A DNA stretch of 64,000 nt from Chloranthus sessilifolius (GCA_021018995.1 CM037593.1:45087810-45151809); one strand, 5' to 3'. Positions 46,814-59,470 are shown, counted from the first letter of the stretch. Program-made: numbers and translations. Notes: generated by a model from the sequence alone, not told the origin.

Positions 46814-49800
46814 TTTAACAAAGCTAATTTTTTTGCTAACGTTGAATCATTGACCTTCGACGATAACATGACTATTTAGACCAGTTTGCCTTTGGTCAAA
46901 CCTCTGATGCCAGTGACGCGACCTTTGACCCACCTATCTTAATTGGATAAATTCACCCAAACACAAATCCGAAGACCAATTCCTAATTCGAGCACTAAAT
47001 TGATACTCGAACCCCTGGGTGGAATTCGACTCAAAACCGGGATCGGACTAGGTTCGATCCCACCTTTTCAAGCACCATAGTTATGACGTATGGGCTTAGT
47101 TAATAAATAAATTAGAATGAGACGGATGGCCTATGCGTGACCATGGACGATCATGTGCACACTAGGCACGAACCTAACCCAAGCCCAATAAACCAAAGCA
47201 ATGTGTGTCTATGTGTAGGTGTATATTGTCTAGGTATAATAGGCAATATATATATATACATTCTTGTGAGCCATTTCGCAAGCCACGTGATGGCAATGTG
47301 GTCAAGAACCGAGTTATAGCAAATAAGAGGTTTTGGGATCAAAACGTGTTCAGTGCATTTAGGTTTCATTTTTGGACCATTAGACAAGAACCGTACACTC
47401 GGTGTACCGGCCTTATACTGAATTGACCCCAACAAATATAAAAGAAGCCCTTTGAGATTTTCGTTGAGAGCCCATTTGAGAAAAGAGAGAGTTGAGAGGA
47501 GAGAGGAGCTCGGCTGTGGGAGAATCGCAAGAGGGCCGAGAGGAAGAAAACCCCCATCATCTCCTCATTTGTTTCCCTTTGTGAAACCCGACCATCGATC
47601 TCCTCCCAAACCCCTTCCGCCCTGTTTTGTGCCACTGGATGTGCCGCGGGAAACCATCGACTTCGACACTGTACGATCAAGGAGAGGTGGAATTTGAGCC
47701 ATTGGATGAACGGCGAGCTTCGGAGCCGATTTCCCACAATTTCAGCCATCGAAACCTCTGCATGTGCAACTTACAAAGGTGAGTGCCGTAGAATATTCGT
47801 ATGATTTCCAATTGGTGGAATCTAGGCTTGATTAGTGTGTATGTGGGATTTGCATGCATAGATTTAGGAGAATCAAATCATCGAGGAGATGAGCGAGAGC
47901 TTCGGCGATGATTTCCGTCGATTTCTACGTCATAGACCCCGCATGCATCGTTAAAGAAGGTAAGATTGGTGGTTTAATAGTGTGAAATTCGTTTTATAAT
48001 TAGTTTAGATTCATAAGGAGTTGATCTTGCAAGAATTGGAGTTTTTCGAAAATTCAAGGAAGGAAAAAGATGAATTCTGAAAACACAGTCGCTACAGCGA
48101 GTTTGCTTCTGAGCACCTTTCTACAGAGAGTGCCCCAAGTAGTTTTTAGGCAAAAAAATTTGGGTAAAACTCGCTGTAGCGAGGTTCTAGAATTCTGAAC
48201 ACCTCGCTGCAGCGAGTTAGAGCTGGGTGCCGACACTAGCTCGGTATTTCAGTCATAACTTTTGACCCTGAACTCAGATTGATACGATTTTCATGGCGTT
48301 GGAAAGAGGAAAGTGAGGTCCATAACTTGTATGAAATAATAAATGTATGAATCAAATGTTTTAAAGGTCAAAATTAAGTATGAAGTTGGGTCAAGCTCTG
48401 AGTTAGCACAAACTTGCCTATTTGTGCATCGGATTTGAGAAAACACATAAATACGTCAAAGTTATTAGTAATTAGAATCAATCCTTAATACCTCATTATA
48501 CATATGATGTAGATTGGGAATGGGAGGACGTTAATAAGGGCCATGTGTTACTTTTGCACGACCCCGAACCCGAGGTAGGAAAATTTCACTACTCAATTAC
48601 ATTTGATCTTCGAATCATAGACTCTAGGATGTAATGGAATGTGAACCTTAATGTCTTGTGTTTGAAATCTGACACATTGAAAATAAATTTGAGTTTTCAA
48701 GTATCGAATTCCTATATGAACCATGGATTTGAATTTGGAATAGTAAGGAAAATTCGATTCTCAATATTATTTTTTATTTCGATTCATAAATCTTATGATA
48801 GAATTGGACTGATAAGAACTGATAGGAACTCAGATTCTGATATGAATCTGATACGAACTGATTGAAACTGATATGGACTAATATGAATTGATATGAATAT
48901 GGAATCTGTTAGAATCTGATATGAATTGATATGAGCAATGAATCTGATTTGAATTTAGAAAAATTGAACTTTGAACCGACAAGTGAGCATTATATTGAAC
49001 ACTTTGATTTTTGAACTCCGAATACGAACTCTGATTTTGAATCTAATTTGAATTTCACAACCCAGTTGCATTTGATTTTGATTCATTGATTTGATAATTG
49101 GAATATGAATTTGAATTTTGAACCTGAATTTTGAAATTGAATTGAATTTATACTCTTTGAAATTGAATGGGACTTGAACTGAAAAGTGATCCTTGCATCG
49201 AATCTTTGAATGTGAACTTAGAACTTTGCCTTTTGAATACAAACTCCGAAATTGAATCTGAATATGAGTATGAACGTGAACTTTGAATGAAAATGTAAAT
49301 ATGAACATTGAATTCGACCTTGAAGCTTTGAACTCTGAATAGTCACTTTTGATATGAACTTCGAACATGAGCTCTAAACATGACCATTGAATATGAACTT
49401 ATACATTGCATTGACTTTGAACTCTGAATTTGAAATTTTGAACTGTGTGATGAGATGAGTGGATCCGTGATTTGGACCGGCATGGCGGTGAATCCATGAT
49501 TTGAACCAGCATGGCGGTGAATCCATGATTTGGACTGGCACGGCGGTGAATCCGTGATTTGAACCGGTACGACAGTGAATCCGGCTCAGTTTCTTTCTGA
49601 ACTCTGATATGAATTATGAACATTGATATGAACTTTGAAACTCTAAATAAAAACTTTGAATAAGAACTTTGTATATGAAACTCTGAATGCAGTAATAAGT
49701 TGGAGATAAATGAGAACGAATAAATGAACAAGTGGATCAGGAATATGTGAAATCTGAAATTCGAAGCTTAAACTCCGAAATTTAATTCTGAGTTTCAAAC

Positions 49801-50653
49801 TCTAAATCTGAATTGGAACCTTGAATCCAAACTCTGATTCCGAATCTGAATCTTAAACTCTGAATCCGAATCTGAAAATCGATCTAATGTGAACATCGAT
49901 TTTGACATCGAACTCTAGAATTTGAACCCCGACACTGAACGTGAACCATGACATTGAAATCTGAATTAGAACTCAGATATTGAAATTTTGAATTGAGAAC
50001 TTGGATTTGCCTACGATTTTGAACTCAAGACTGTGCGGATTTCGTTTTCACGAAAATGTCTTTGAAAATTTGTCCCTGTTTAATATGAAAAATACTTCTG
50101 AAACTTAGTCTTCTCTTTTGATTTGAAAATGCTCTTTTGATTATAATCATTGATGCATTGATTTGATTAGATGTCAGTTGATATTGATATTTTCCTACTG
50201 AGCGTAGACTGTTAGCTCATCCTAACATTTATGTCGCAGGGACTGACAGTAGACAGGTCTTTGAGCTTGGGAACGGACCCAATTACGTTCCGGAAGTAGT
50301 AGGAAAACTTTCACCCTAGGATCTTCGTCTATAACTGGTGGGTTATGAAATTTGTAGAGTTAGCCTTTGTATAGTTAGTAGTAATTTAAACCACTGTTTA
50401 GGTGACGGTCGGCCTTCACCGGTGGTATACTTTTATTTTAATTTCTATTCTGTACATATTGAAATCTATCTTTGTTTAATACCATACTAAATATGTTGTT
50501 TTCATATTCCGCTGTGCACATGATATTTGATTTTTGATTCCCGCCCATCCGTGTAAGAAGAAAAGAAAAATTTGTTCTGATTTTCGAACACCGGACCGTC
50601 CGGTCTTCCCCGAAATCCAAGTTTTTGTCTAAGGGGAAAATCGGGTCGTCACA
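46814..50653 (+). mobile_element. 3' LTR of the gag-only element
   Basis: TTTAACAAAGC...GGTCGTCACA, 3,840 bp, collinear with 40638-44401. The first TG is mutated to TT. It carries about 85 bp near 47825-47910 absent from the 5' LTR, while the TATA region (47440), palindromic blocks (48085-48220) and tandem repeat (49450-49580) correspond. Confidence 0.9.
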
Positions 50654-50658
50654 TAACT

Positions 50659-52731
50659 GGTCATTGCTCTCCAGATACTATTTTATTAGGTTAAATTGAT
50701 CATAGAATTGCTGTTATTTATTTATTTATATATTTTCAGTTTCCAACTGAGTTGATTTCTTTCTGATGACCATTTTGAATGGCTCATTGGTTAAGCTCTA
50801 GTAAAAGCCTTAAGTTGATTGAATTTAATCATATGATAGAGATTGTGAATAGACTTCAAATAAGACCGCCTAAGATTGCGTTTTCACATGGCATATACCC
50901 TCAAAATATCAAGTCATGTGAGAAGTTAGTCTTAGCACATGGTTTGATAAAAAAACTTGGTATTTTGGAAACTTATGCCGTGTGAAAATACCATCTAGAC
51001 CCTCTGATTGGAACGAAACATGATGTTTACAATATGATTCAAGTAATTTTTGAATCATTGAATAGAAGGGAATCTCGACTTTCACAATTTTTATTTTTGA
51101 AGTCAAGATTCTAAAATCAGTTGAACACAAAATCATGTTCAATCGGTTGGACCTGCAATTGTCCATTAATTATAAGGTGGGAATGATCAGGTCCAACTGG
51201 TTGAACCAGTATAGGTTCCACCAGTTTTACATCCATTTGATATAAAGGTTGACAGAATTTGGATATAGTATTAATTATAAGGGGGCCTTATAATTAATAA
51301 AAAATTGATCAGAATTTGGTTTTCAAATCACTTTTTGAGATGTGTGTCCCGTCGAATAAAAAAATTGATCATGATGGTACCCCTATGGTCTCCAAATTGA
51401 ACTCTTAGGATTTTGGATGAGAGATAAGCCCTTAAAGCCTACAGTTTAGTGCATGCTGTGAGCTTTCTCCACAAGAGAATACTATATTCATAATTAAAGG
51501 TGAAGTTTCAATATAACCATTAATTTCAAATTAGAAAGTTTTCTCGTAATGATTAAGATCAGAGATGTGAAACCTCCATGTTCTTTTCACCTTCTCGAAA
51601 GAGTGTTTAGTGCTATATCTCAATCTTCACTTACCTGTCCTAAACCTATATAACCATATCAGATCACGTGCACATTAATCTGACCATGTAAGAATACTTA
51701 CACTTACTCCGTAAGAAAAGAGTAATTCTAAAAATGGGGTTGACACTGTGATTCATGGGATTTTTGAAAAGAAGATTGCAGAGGTCAAGAAAAAGAATGA
51801 CAGGATTACAATGGTAAGAATTGTATTGGATAAATAAAATTTAAATGTATGCACCTACAACAGTGATAACGAAATCTTGAAAAAGGAATTTTGACCCTTG
51901 ATGGATGATAGTACATGTATGCCCATCAAAAGCATATTCATTGGTGGAGACTTAAATTGAAAGTGCAGAATCTGATGGGACGCAAATAGATTACTGGTAT
52001 TAGCACAGAGTTGGCAATCTCCGCTGATTGAAATGTCATTCTAGGTGTGAGTCTTACAAAACTGCATAAGTTAGTGCTTTGGATGTTCATATTAAGTGAT
52101 GTAGCATGTGAAACAAAGTAGGTTTCGAAGCTGTTTCAATGGCAGAAATTGAGCTTAAAGGGTGGAGAAATTACCCATAATTCACAAAAGTTGGGGGCTG
52201 GACCTAAAGCATAGAAGTCTAGATTAAAAAGGCAGGGCCTGAGATCTAATTAGGGCCCAAATAGGGACCAAGCTGGTCCTTTATTTCTGGGTTTTAATTG
52301 TGTCATGGGAGTCCATATTTCTGAGATCTCAAATCCTATAAAATAGAATTTCACGGTCCATTAGAAAGTTGAGATTTTGGAGGCTCTTTGTGATTTAGAC
52401 TTTTATGAATTTTATCTGAAATCTCAGTCTAGCAAAACAGGGGGTCTCGGTAATTCTAAGTTGACATTGTCAAGACCCGCAGTCCGTGACTCGTACACCA
52501 GATCATCTATCTTGTCATAGCGTATCGATTCGTGGACAGGGGTACGTGACAGGGCAATTCACGACTCACTTGATCAAAATTTTGTCTTATCTTGTTCTAT
52601 AATTTCCCTTTTAGTAAAGTCTAAATTCAAAATATTTGCAGAAGTGGATGCCATTATTAAAGATGCTTTCTAAGATCCATAATCTACTGGACGAAGGACC
52701 TACAATTGGAGTCAAATGTAGGTGTTGATTC

Positions 52732-52791
<60 letters not shown>

Positions 52792-53150
52792 CTTCTGATG
52801 CATTCTCTTCTGATTTTTTTTGGGATAGATGCAAAAGGTTGTTTTGCTAGAAGTTTCAATGATGGTTTCTGAAGCTATAAAAAGTAAATTGCAGTTCTTT
52901 TACACTGAAATAATTTTTTTGGTCATGACAACTTCTTTTACACAGAAAATTGTTCTAATTTTTCTACCAATGGTGAGTGTACCCCTTAACTATGTAAGTC
53001 AGACATTGACTTCCAAACCCGTAACACATCTACAGGATGGTATTTTAATGTGAAATGTATTATTTTATAAATATTACTAGATTAGGTCATTCGTATAATT
53101 AAAAATGTAGAAAAATATAAATAGATAAATAGAACTGGATTAGATGATTA
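50659..53150. other. Decayed intergenic sequence, no recognisable gene
   Basis: A 68-codon frame at 50779-50985 (MAHWLSSSKSLKLIEFNHMI...) and its continuation to about 51110 resemble no family I know. Text near 52310-52460 has TATA-like CCTATAAAATAG and a pyrimidine-poor leader, as in some LTRs, but no ends were found. A TA dinucleotide run occupies 52736-52789. Confidence 0.3.
52736..52789. repeat. TA dinucleotide microsatellite
   Basis: About 26 uninterrupted TA units, which also generate the short Ile/Tyr open frame on the minus strand. Confidence 0.9.
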
Positions 53151-55864
53151 CAAAAAGCAAGAGGAAAGATGAAACTAAGTTTTCCTAGTAACCAATCAAG
53201 GTCGCAGATTCGAGCCCAGCTTGCCAATAAAAAAAAGTATCACTTTCACTACTTAAGATTTTTTTCTTGGTTCTTTTGGGGGATCGGTAGCTGATATAAA
53301 TTGAAGGTCCATATGCAGTCTTTCTATTCAAAGGGATCCTATGGGAGGAATTGAGATCGACAACCTTGTTTCAATCTGATTGAATGACTTTAACCAAGCA
53401 AAAAGACTCTGTAGGTTATGCAGTCGACTCAGATCAACTGCTTCTACCAATTCCAACGCAACCTCAAGCAGATCTCACTGGTAATTTTCTCTCCTAAAAT
53501 TTATATAAGGTGTTCCAAAAATTGCAGACTGACTTGTGGCTTGGCTTAGTCGATTCAGTTAGGCCAGGCTCCAGCTTGGCGTTGGAAATCAAAGGCCCAA
53601 ATTTAAAGTCTGCTGTTGTAGTTTGATTTCAACAGTTTTCCACATAACTGATAAAAGTCATTTTTGGGTCAGAAATTTGTTGGGTTTTCTCTGCTTTAAA
53701 ACAGCTTGATCTGCATATCCATAATTTGTTCTGATGCCCCTGAGAGACGAAGGAAAAACCAACAAAATGTGAATGGTTGATCTAGGTGGAAGTGAGCGCT
53801 TGGTAAAGACAGAGGCAAAAGGAAGAAGGCTTGAAGAAGGGAAGGCCATAAATCTATCACTCTCCCTTGGGGATGTCATATGTGAACTCCAAAGGAAATG
53901 ATCTCCTGTACCATATAGGTAACTAGTGTAAGAACAGATTTTAATTTTTCGTTCTACTCTATAAGTTATTTAAACCGTCAAAAGACTTTTAAATCTTTTT
54001 TACCCAAAAGTTATTGGGATTACTAAGGGATGTATGGTAAGAATAGTCTCTGTTTAGTGAATTGAGTTCTCCTTGAGACGTGTAACAAAAAATTAGTGTT
54101 AAAATTTCCATTGTTTTCATTGGAATAGCAAGCTGACACAAGTTCTTATAAAGTACACTTTTGACATGTAACGAAAATGTTGTTATTTCAATGAATAGGA
54201 GAACAAATTGTCATTTCAGCTATTTGGTTAACATTTTCATTGTCGGACACCTTCTTTCTCGAATCTCGGCTTGTTACTAGACTGTTTGTGCATTTCAATT
54301 AGGCTTCTGGTCATTAGTTTGGCTCTACTTTTTATTTTCCATATTTGTACCTGTTTCACATGGTATTTTGTTTAGTAGCAATGGGAAGAAATTGATCTAT
54401 TTGACCATGTTGTTCTAAACTGTATATGAGATCTTGGAAAGTTTATGCTTTTGAAAGAGAAAAAATCATTTTCTGAATGGGTACCCATACCACTCTTCAC
54501 TGTTCTACCATGTGGCACACATTTGTGACCAATCTACATTGTCCAAGTCGCAGTTCCTACAAATGGGATGTGGATGATCAAGACAGTGAACTTAAATACT
54601 GGCATTAAAAAGTAAGAACATAGGTTGATATCAGAGTGCACAAATCAAAAGATTCACATCTCCCAAAATATGTGCTTTTCAGACCCCACTGCCATTTAAT
54701 ATATGAACTATCACTTGATGGCTTAGATTACTCACATTTTATCTCCTTAATTAATTGTCTAAGATATTTTAACACCAAAATTGTGTTTAAAAGACGGTCA
54801 TGAGAGGTTGAACCTGGCATAAACTATCAATCAAGATAACCCAGAAAAAAGAATACACGAGAAAAAGAATACATAGAAAAATCAGAAATTATTTAAATTT
54901 TTTATAAAAATACATGAGAAAAAGTTTAAGGTTAGGATGTATAAATTTAGCTAATAAAAGTGAAGTATATCTTTTTTTTAAAGTATATAAGTAAGCATGG
55001 GATTTGAAACTCTGTCCTCAATACTACAAAAATAAAGTATATCATGTCTCTAAAATTTATATCAATGCATATTTCTCAGAATTTTTTTTTTTTTGTCACT
55101 ATGGAACTAGTTACCTGATGGTAATGTGACTAATTACCAGCAGGTATTAAGTTACTTTGTGGTGTACTGCCCAGTTCATGATGCTCATGTAAATTGGACT
55201 TGATTCCAATCTACTTTTTCAACTTAGTGGAACTTGTCCATCTTGGTTTATATAAAGAGACCAATTACTTGGTGGTAATGTGTTCCTTATGATCATATAA
55301 CTTAAATTTTTTTATAATTCATAAAAAATTTTTGATAGTTCTCCAGCTTACTCTGCTTTTAAGGAGTAATTGAATTTGCGCTTCTGCATGCTCTTTTTTT
55401 TCCTTGCTTGATTTCTTATGCCAAAGATTCAGTCTCTGCAATGTGTGTTTGTTTTTTTAATTGTAGCTATATATGCTTAGTTGCATTTGATTTTTAATTC
55501 AGTTTCTATGGCAGCATATAAAAAATGAATCTTTAAGTTTGCTTGTGTTCTAAAGCAAAAATCTAATCTTTCTTTATCCGGGTATCTATCTGTTTGACCT
55601 TTTGCCCCTTTAAGCAATTGTTTTGGTCTCTCTGTGGTTTCAAATCAAGTAATGTGACTGTGTTTCTAGTTCATTTCAGTGTTTTGGTTCTGGGTTTGGA
55701 TGTTTGATTGTGTTTTTAATAAAAAATGTAATCATTTGTCTTCTGGATATCTCTTTTTTTCAGATTTTCTTTTGATTGTAACACCTTGAATATTTTTTAA
55801 TAGTAAATTGAGCGATTTTATTAATAAATATTTGTCGATTCAACTGACCCATAATCTAGTCTTT
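53151..55864. other. AT-rich region, possible SINE tail, no gene
   Basis: At 53200-53235 AAGGTCGCAGATTCGAGCCC is followed by an A run. The B-box-like core GATTCGAGCCC suggests the 3' half of a tRNA-derived SINE, but no A box is seen upstream. The remainder has no coding or repeat signal I can support. Confidence 0.3.
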
Positions 55865-56076
55865 TGATTCTAGCACCTTGAATATAAATAACCTGGGTGT
55901 CCGGGCCTCTTAGAGCACCCGAATAATCCCAGGGGGAAAAGTCTGCACCCCAAATTAGCACATGCAGGATGAGCATGGGATATAAATCCCTAAGGTGGCC
56001 TCAAGGGGGGGATTCGAACTCAGGTCTCCCGCTTCCTGAGGCTGGTAACTGGCCAGCTCACCAAACCCCTTGAGGT
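55865..56076 (-). mobile_element. tRNA-derived SINE
   Basis: On the minus strand TGGTGAGCTGGCCAGTTACC (A-box-like) is followed about 35 bases on by GAGTTCGAATCCC, a good polymerase III B box, then a 130-bp tail GGCCACCTTAGGGATTTATA... ending near ACACCCAGGTT. The size and order are those of plant SINEs. CACCTTGAATAT occurs at 55871-55882 beside its end and again at 55784-55795, but a clean flanking duplication was not established. Confidence 0.65.
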
Positions 56077-56262
56077 TTAATTTCCAATTTATGCCTCTTA
56101 ATAATTTAAGCATTGAATTACATTTTATTGGATGAATCCCAATGGTATTTAATCCTATGCCATTGAATTTGTTTGCTGAAGTAAATAAACATGTAGGAAA
56201 TATTATGTACAACGCCAAATTCTTTCTCGTTTGATAGCATAACCTGGACCTGGTTTTTTCAG

Positions 56263-56765
56263 ATGGGATTATAACTGCGGTTCAGACGTTGGTGTCTTCC
56301 GCACTTTGTGGTATCATACATTCGATAATTGCCGGCCAACCTCTTCTAATTCTAGGAGTTGCCGAGCCCACCGTACTTATGTACACATTCATATTTAACT
56401 TTGCTAAAGATAGAGCTGACTTGCGGCCAAAGCTGTTTCTAGCAGGGACAGGATGGTATGCTAATTGCTAATTACACTTGTATAGATTTAGGGTGTTGGT
56501 TTTTTAAATCTATTTTCAAATTTCAGTCTTGTATGGAATTAGGCGTTGAACTTTTAACGCTAATTTGAGATTTTTAGCCTCATTTTGTTGGAACTTACGT
56601 GTTTTTTGGAACTTACGTGTTTTTTGGGTATGCGTGTGGACAGCGTTCTTGCTTTTCTTACTGTTGATTCTAGGGGCTTGCTCCATTGTTAATAGGTTTA
56701 CTCGTGTGGCAGGTGAGCTGTTCGGTCTTCTTATTGAAATGCTCTTCATGCTGCAGGCGATGAAA
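56263..56765 (+). pseudogene. Boron transporter (BOR, HCO3- transporter family) exon pair
   Basis: Exon 56263-56455 reads [59 protein letters not shown] and ends LAGTGW; exon 56627-56765 reads [39 protein letters not shown]. These are the first membrane spans of plant BOR efflux transporters, nearly unchanged. The first exon has good splice signals (TTTTTTCAG, GGATG/GTATG). The second lacks an AG acceptor (TTTTTTG/GGTATG), beside a direct repeat of TTTTTTGGAACTTACGTG. No start exon and no further BOR exons were found to 58000, so this is a fragment or dead gene. Confidence 0.8.
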
Positions 56766-58745
56766 GTAAGGATGTATTCTACTTAAGCTTTACAGATTTG
56801 ATAGAAAATGATGTGTTTCGGGAAGATAAATTAGCCAATTGTTTTTAATATATTAACATATGGTAACCAAGTAATCAGATTTGCATGGTTTATTGTAGCT
56901 TCCTAAGTCAGCTAAACAGAACATATTGATACATCTTTATTTAAGTGGATTTATTAAAGCCATTAAATGAAGTTGAATTGGGTTTGTTGCATAACAATTT
57001 ATTGAGTACTTCAGATCAGTAGTTTAGACCACTTCAGGTCATTTCTCAGACCACTGATTAGCATGCTCCATTTTCAATGGCTTGTCTTCACTACAATGCA
57101 TCTACTTAAACTGTTGGTTCAAATTAAAGCAATTGATAAGTCAACTTCTGTGTTTACATGCTCGGATGACTGATTACTCAACTGTATCTTTAAATAACCT
57201 AATGACTTGTCTCCATTCTTTCCGGGAATGTGTAGATGCAATTAATCTTGTTTTCAAATTTGAGTTCTTAAGGCCATTCTTCCTGTTTGATCATACTTTC
57301 ATCATGCATTATATCGGACATGAAGGATTAAAGTTTTAGCTCTTCAATATGCAATAAAACAGCTTACATGCGAGGGACACTAGTGAAACAAACAAACAAA
57401 CAACACAGAATCATGTAAGCTGTTCGTGTGAGTCTAGATGATTTTGCGTCATGATGTTTAGAATTAAAGTTCAGTAAGTCATGGTTTGTGCAAAAGCCAC
57501 TCTTGGTGGTGCCAATTTACTCTGTTTTAAGTTTTTTTGAGAAAGACTGTTCCACCCGTCCTAATAATCTTTGCTTTTTAGTGGTTTGTGTTTTGCTAAT
57601 TCGGTCGGAAGGATTTTTTATTTTATTTTTTATGTTTCTGATATGCTTAGTAGAAAGAGAGATACAAGGAGCAGTTGGATGGATGATCCCTACTTAAAAA
57701 AAAACCATGCCATTAGAAACCCGTTAAATTGTAAAAATATGGGTTCACCAGTTTTCGTTATGATCCACCGTGATGAATTAAGATTGGAGGACTGAGGTTT
57801 GTTCAAAGATTTTGGGTAAATAAAACTTCACTTATTTTATATATTTTATCCTGACCAAAGTAAAATAAAAATAACAAATTTTCAGGAGTTTTCTTTAAAT
57901 CTTGCCTAGTAAACTAATGGATTCATTTACTTCCATTTTAGATATAATTGTTTGTCATGCATATTAGATCTGTTAATTCAATATGATTAATGCATTCAGA
58001 TATAATATATTCTATTTTCCCTTCTTTTTTGAGAACTTAATTCTTCATACGATTTTTAAGGAGCTTGCAGGAGCTCTCTTTTGTGCTGTTGCTTCCCACT
58101 TCCAGAGGATTCACTTCAATGCTCATCTCTCAACTCCAATGAGGTATCAGCTACTTTGATCCTTGATTGAGTTTTGTTTTTGTTTTTTTTGGATTAATGT
58201 CTATGTAAATTCCCTTCTCGATCGATGCCCTTGACATTTTGTTCGTGCTCCAACCTCGTTATGCCCTTCAATAGGGGGAAATGGTGTTATTTTCCCTCTA
58301 CAGAGTAAAGGAAGAGAAAGTTGCCTCATGGTTGGAGCACTGGACTGGAGCAGACATCTTGCTTGTATGCCTGTTCAATAAGTGGCGGCCTGCCCTGAAA
58401 ATTAAGTTATCTTTGTAAACTCTCATGATTTTATCGTTTTTTTTTTGTTTATTTAAAATTTTCAAAAACTATGGGTATCCAACAGGCCATGGCTTAACAT
58501 CGGCCTAGAAAGTGAAGCAATTAAAGTTCCATAATTGATACAAGTAAGCTAATGAACTATGATCGACTGAGCTTGATTTAGGAATATTGATGTTTTTTTT
58601 ATCATAATTCATGAATGGTATATGGTCATTTATCATAATTGATGTCTTGATCAACTGAGCTTGATTCAAAGTTACACACTTGTTTATGGTATCTTTTGTG
58701 GTATCTTGCAGAGAGCATTTTTCATGTGGTTTTTAATTTAGGCTT
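56766..58745. other. AT-rich region with one unidentified exon-like piece
   Basis: At 58070-58144 an acceptor-like GAGCTTGCAG is followed by an open stretch reading GALFCAVASHFQRIHFNAHL and a donor-like GAG/GTATC. I cannot name the protein. The expected next BOR exons are absent. Otherwise nothing. Confidence 0.3.
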
Positions 58746-59012
58746 ATGGTTTTTCACCAGGCAAACTTGATCAGATGTGCTGCTGTAAATTATCTTCTGG
58801 ATGCTGGAGTTCAGTTGGGAGGTGCTCCCTGCCGTCAAAGTAAAATAATTAAAGCAACAGGGTGTGTGAGATACATCAGTGGAGTTACTACACGCACTTG
58901 TAGCTGTACATCCAGTCAAAGCGCGTTAATTGAAGAGATTAAAAAACTTATGGCAAATGTACATGGGTGCCAACTATGTTATATTTATGTTCTCTCATTA
59001 GAAAATATTTGA
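58746..59012 (+). CDS. Unidentified exon-like open frame
   Basis: An 88-codon frame beginning MVFHQANLIRCAAVNYLLDA, with GVQLGGAPCRQSKIIKATGC and LIEEIKKLMANV further on. Composition and a pyrimidine-poor context make it look like decayed coding sequence, but I do not recognise a family and no splice sites decide its limits. It may equally be chance. Confidence 0.2.
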   Translation: MVFHQANLIRCAAVNYLLDAGVQLGGAPCRQSKIIKATGCVRYISGVTTRTCSCTSSQSALIEEIKKLMANVHGCQLCYIYVLSLENI

Positions 59013-59334
59013 TTTGCTCTTTAACATGTGAATATGTGATTAATATAGTGGGGACTATCGAGTCTCGTCCTTTGATTTGTATTTGACATAAATTATAATT
59101 AATAATAGTGGGACCCTGTAACCCCAAGTACTCATTAAAAAAAGAGAGCGTAGCTAATGGGGTCTGTTTGCTTCAGTTCGGGGCCTGACCCTAGTCTGCT
59201 CAAATGGTTTGGAGTAAATGGTAAGTGTATGTGATCGTTTGGTATAAATGGGCTTACAGCACCACCTTGGGCATAGCTTCTTCATTTAGAGCACATCTCA
59301 TAATGCATCTCAGCTACAATATCACACCTATAAA

Positions 59335-59470
59335 ATGGTTCAAACTGATTAAAAAAAATATTAAAAAAAAAAAACATTAAAAAAAGGATTAAAAAAAAGC
59401 ATAAAAAAACAGTATTTAAAAAAAAAGTTGCATAAAAAAGTAGTATTTAAAAAAAAATTGCATAAAAAAT
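59335..59470. repeat. A-rich array ATTAAAAAAA / GCATAAAAAA
   Basis: Repeated words ATTAAAAAAA, GCATAAAAAA and GTATTTAAAAAAAAA. Its inverse, TTTTTTAATGC and TTTTTTATGC words, is at 60845-61065. Together they bracket 59470-60845. Confidence 0.6.

Larger units (their letters stand above)
40638..50653 (+). mobile_element. Complete gag-only Ty3/gypsy element with 3.8-kb LTRs
   Basis: LTRs at 40638-44401 and 46814-50653 enclose only 2.4 kb. The target duplication TAACT is perfect (40633-40637 and 50654-50658). It has a decayed methionine-type primer-binding site, a broken gag with CCHC knuckle and a polypurine tract, but no protease, reverse transcriptase, RNase H or integrase. This is the form of a non-autonomous, gag-bearing element that would use enzymes from a relative. 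The Gag and the GACGAAAATTC...GGAGGG 3' end point to the Tekay/Del-like chromovirus side of Ty3/gypsy. Confidence 0.9.

Noticed and set aside
54628-54648. Primer-binding site TTGATATCAGAGTGCAC
   Set aside because: Resembles a Met-tRNA primer site, but no LTR end lies directly before it and no retroelement protein follows.
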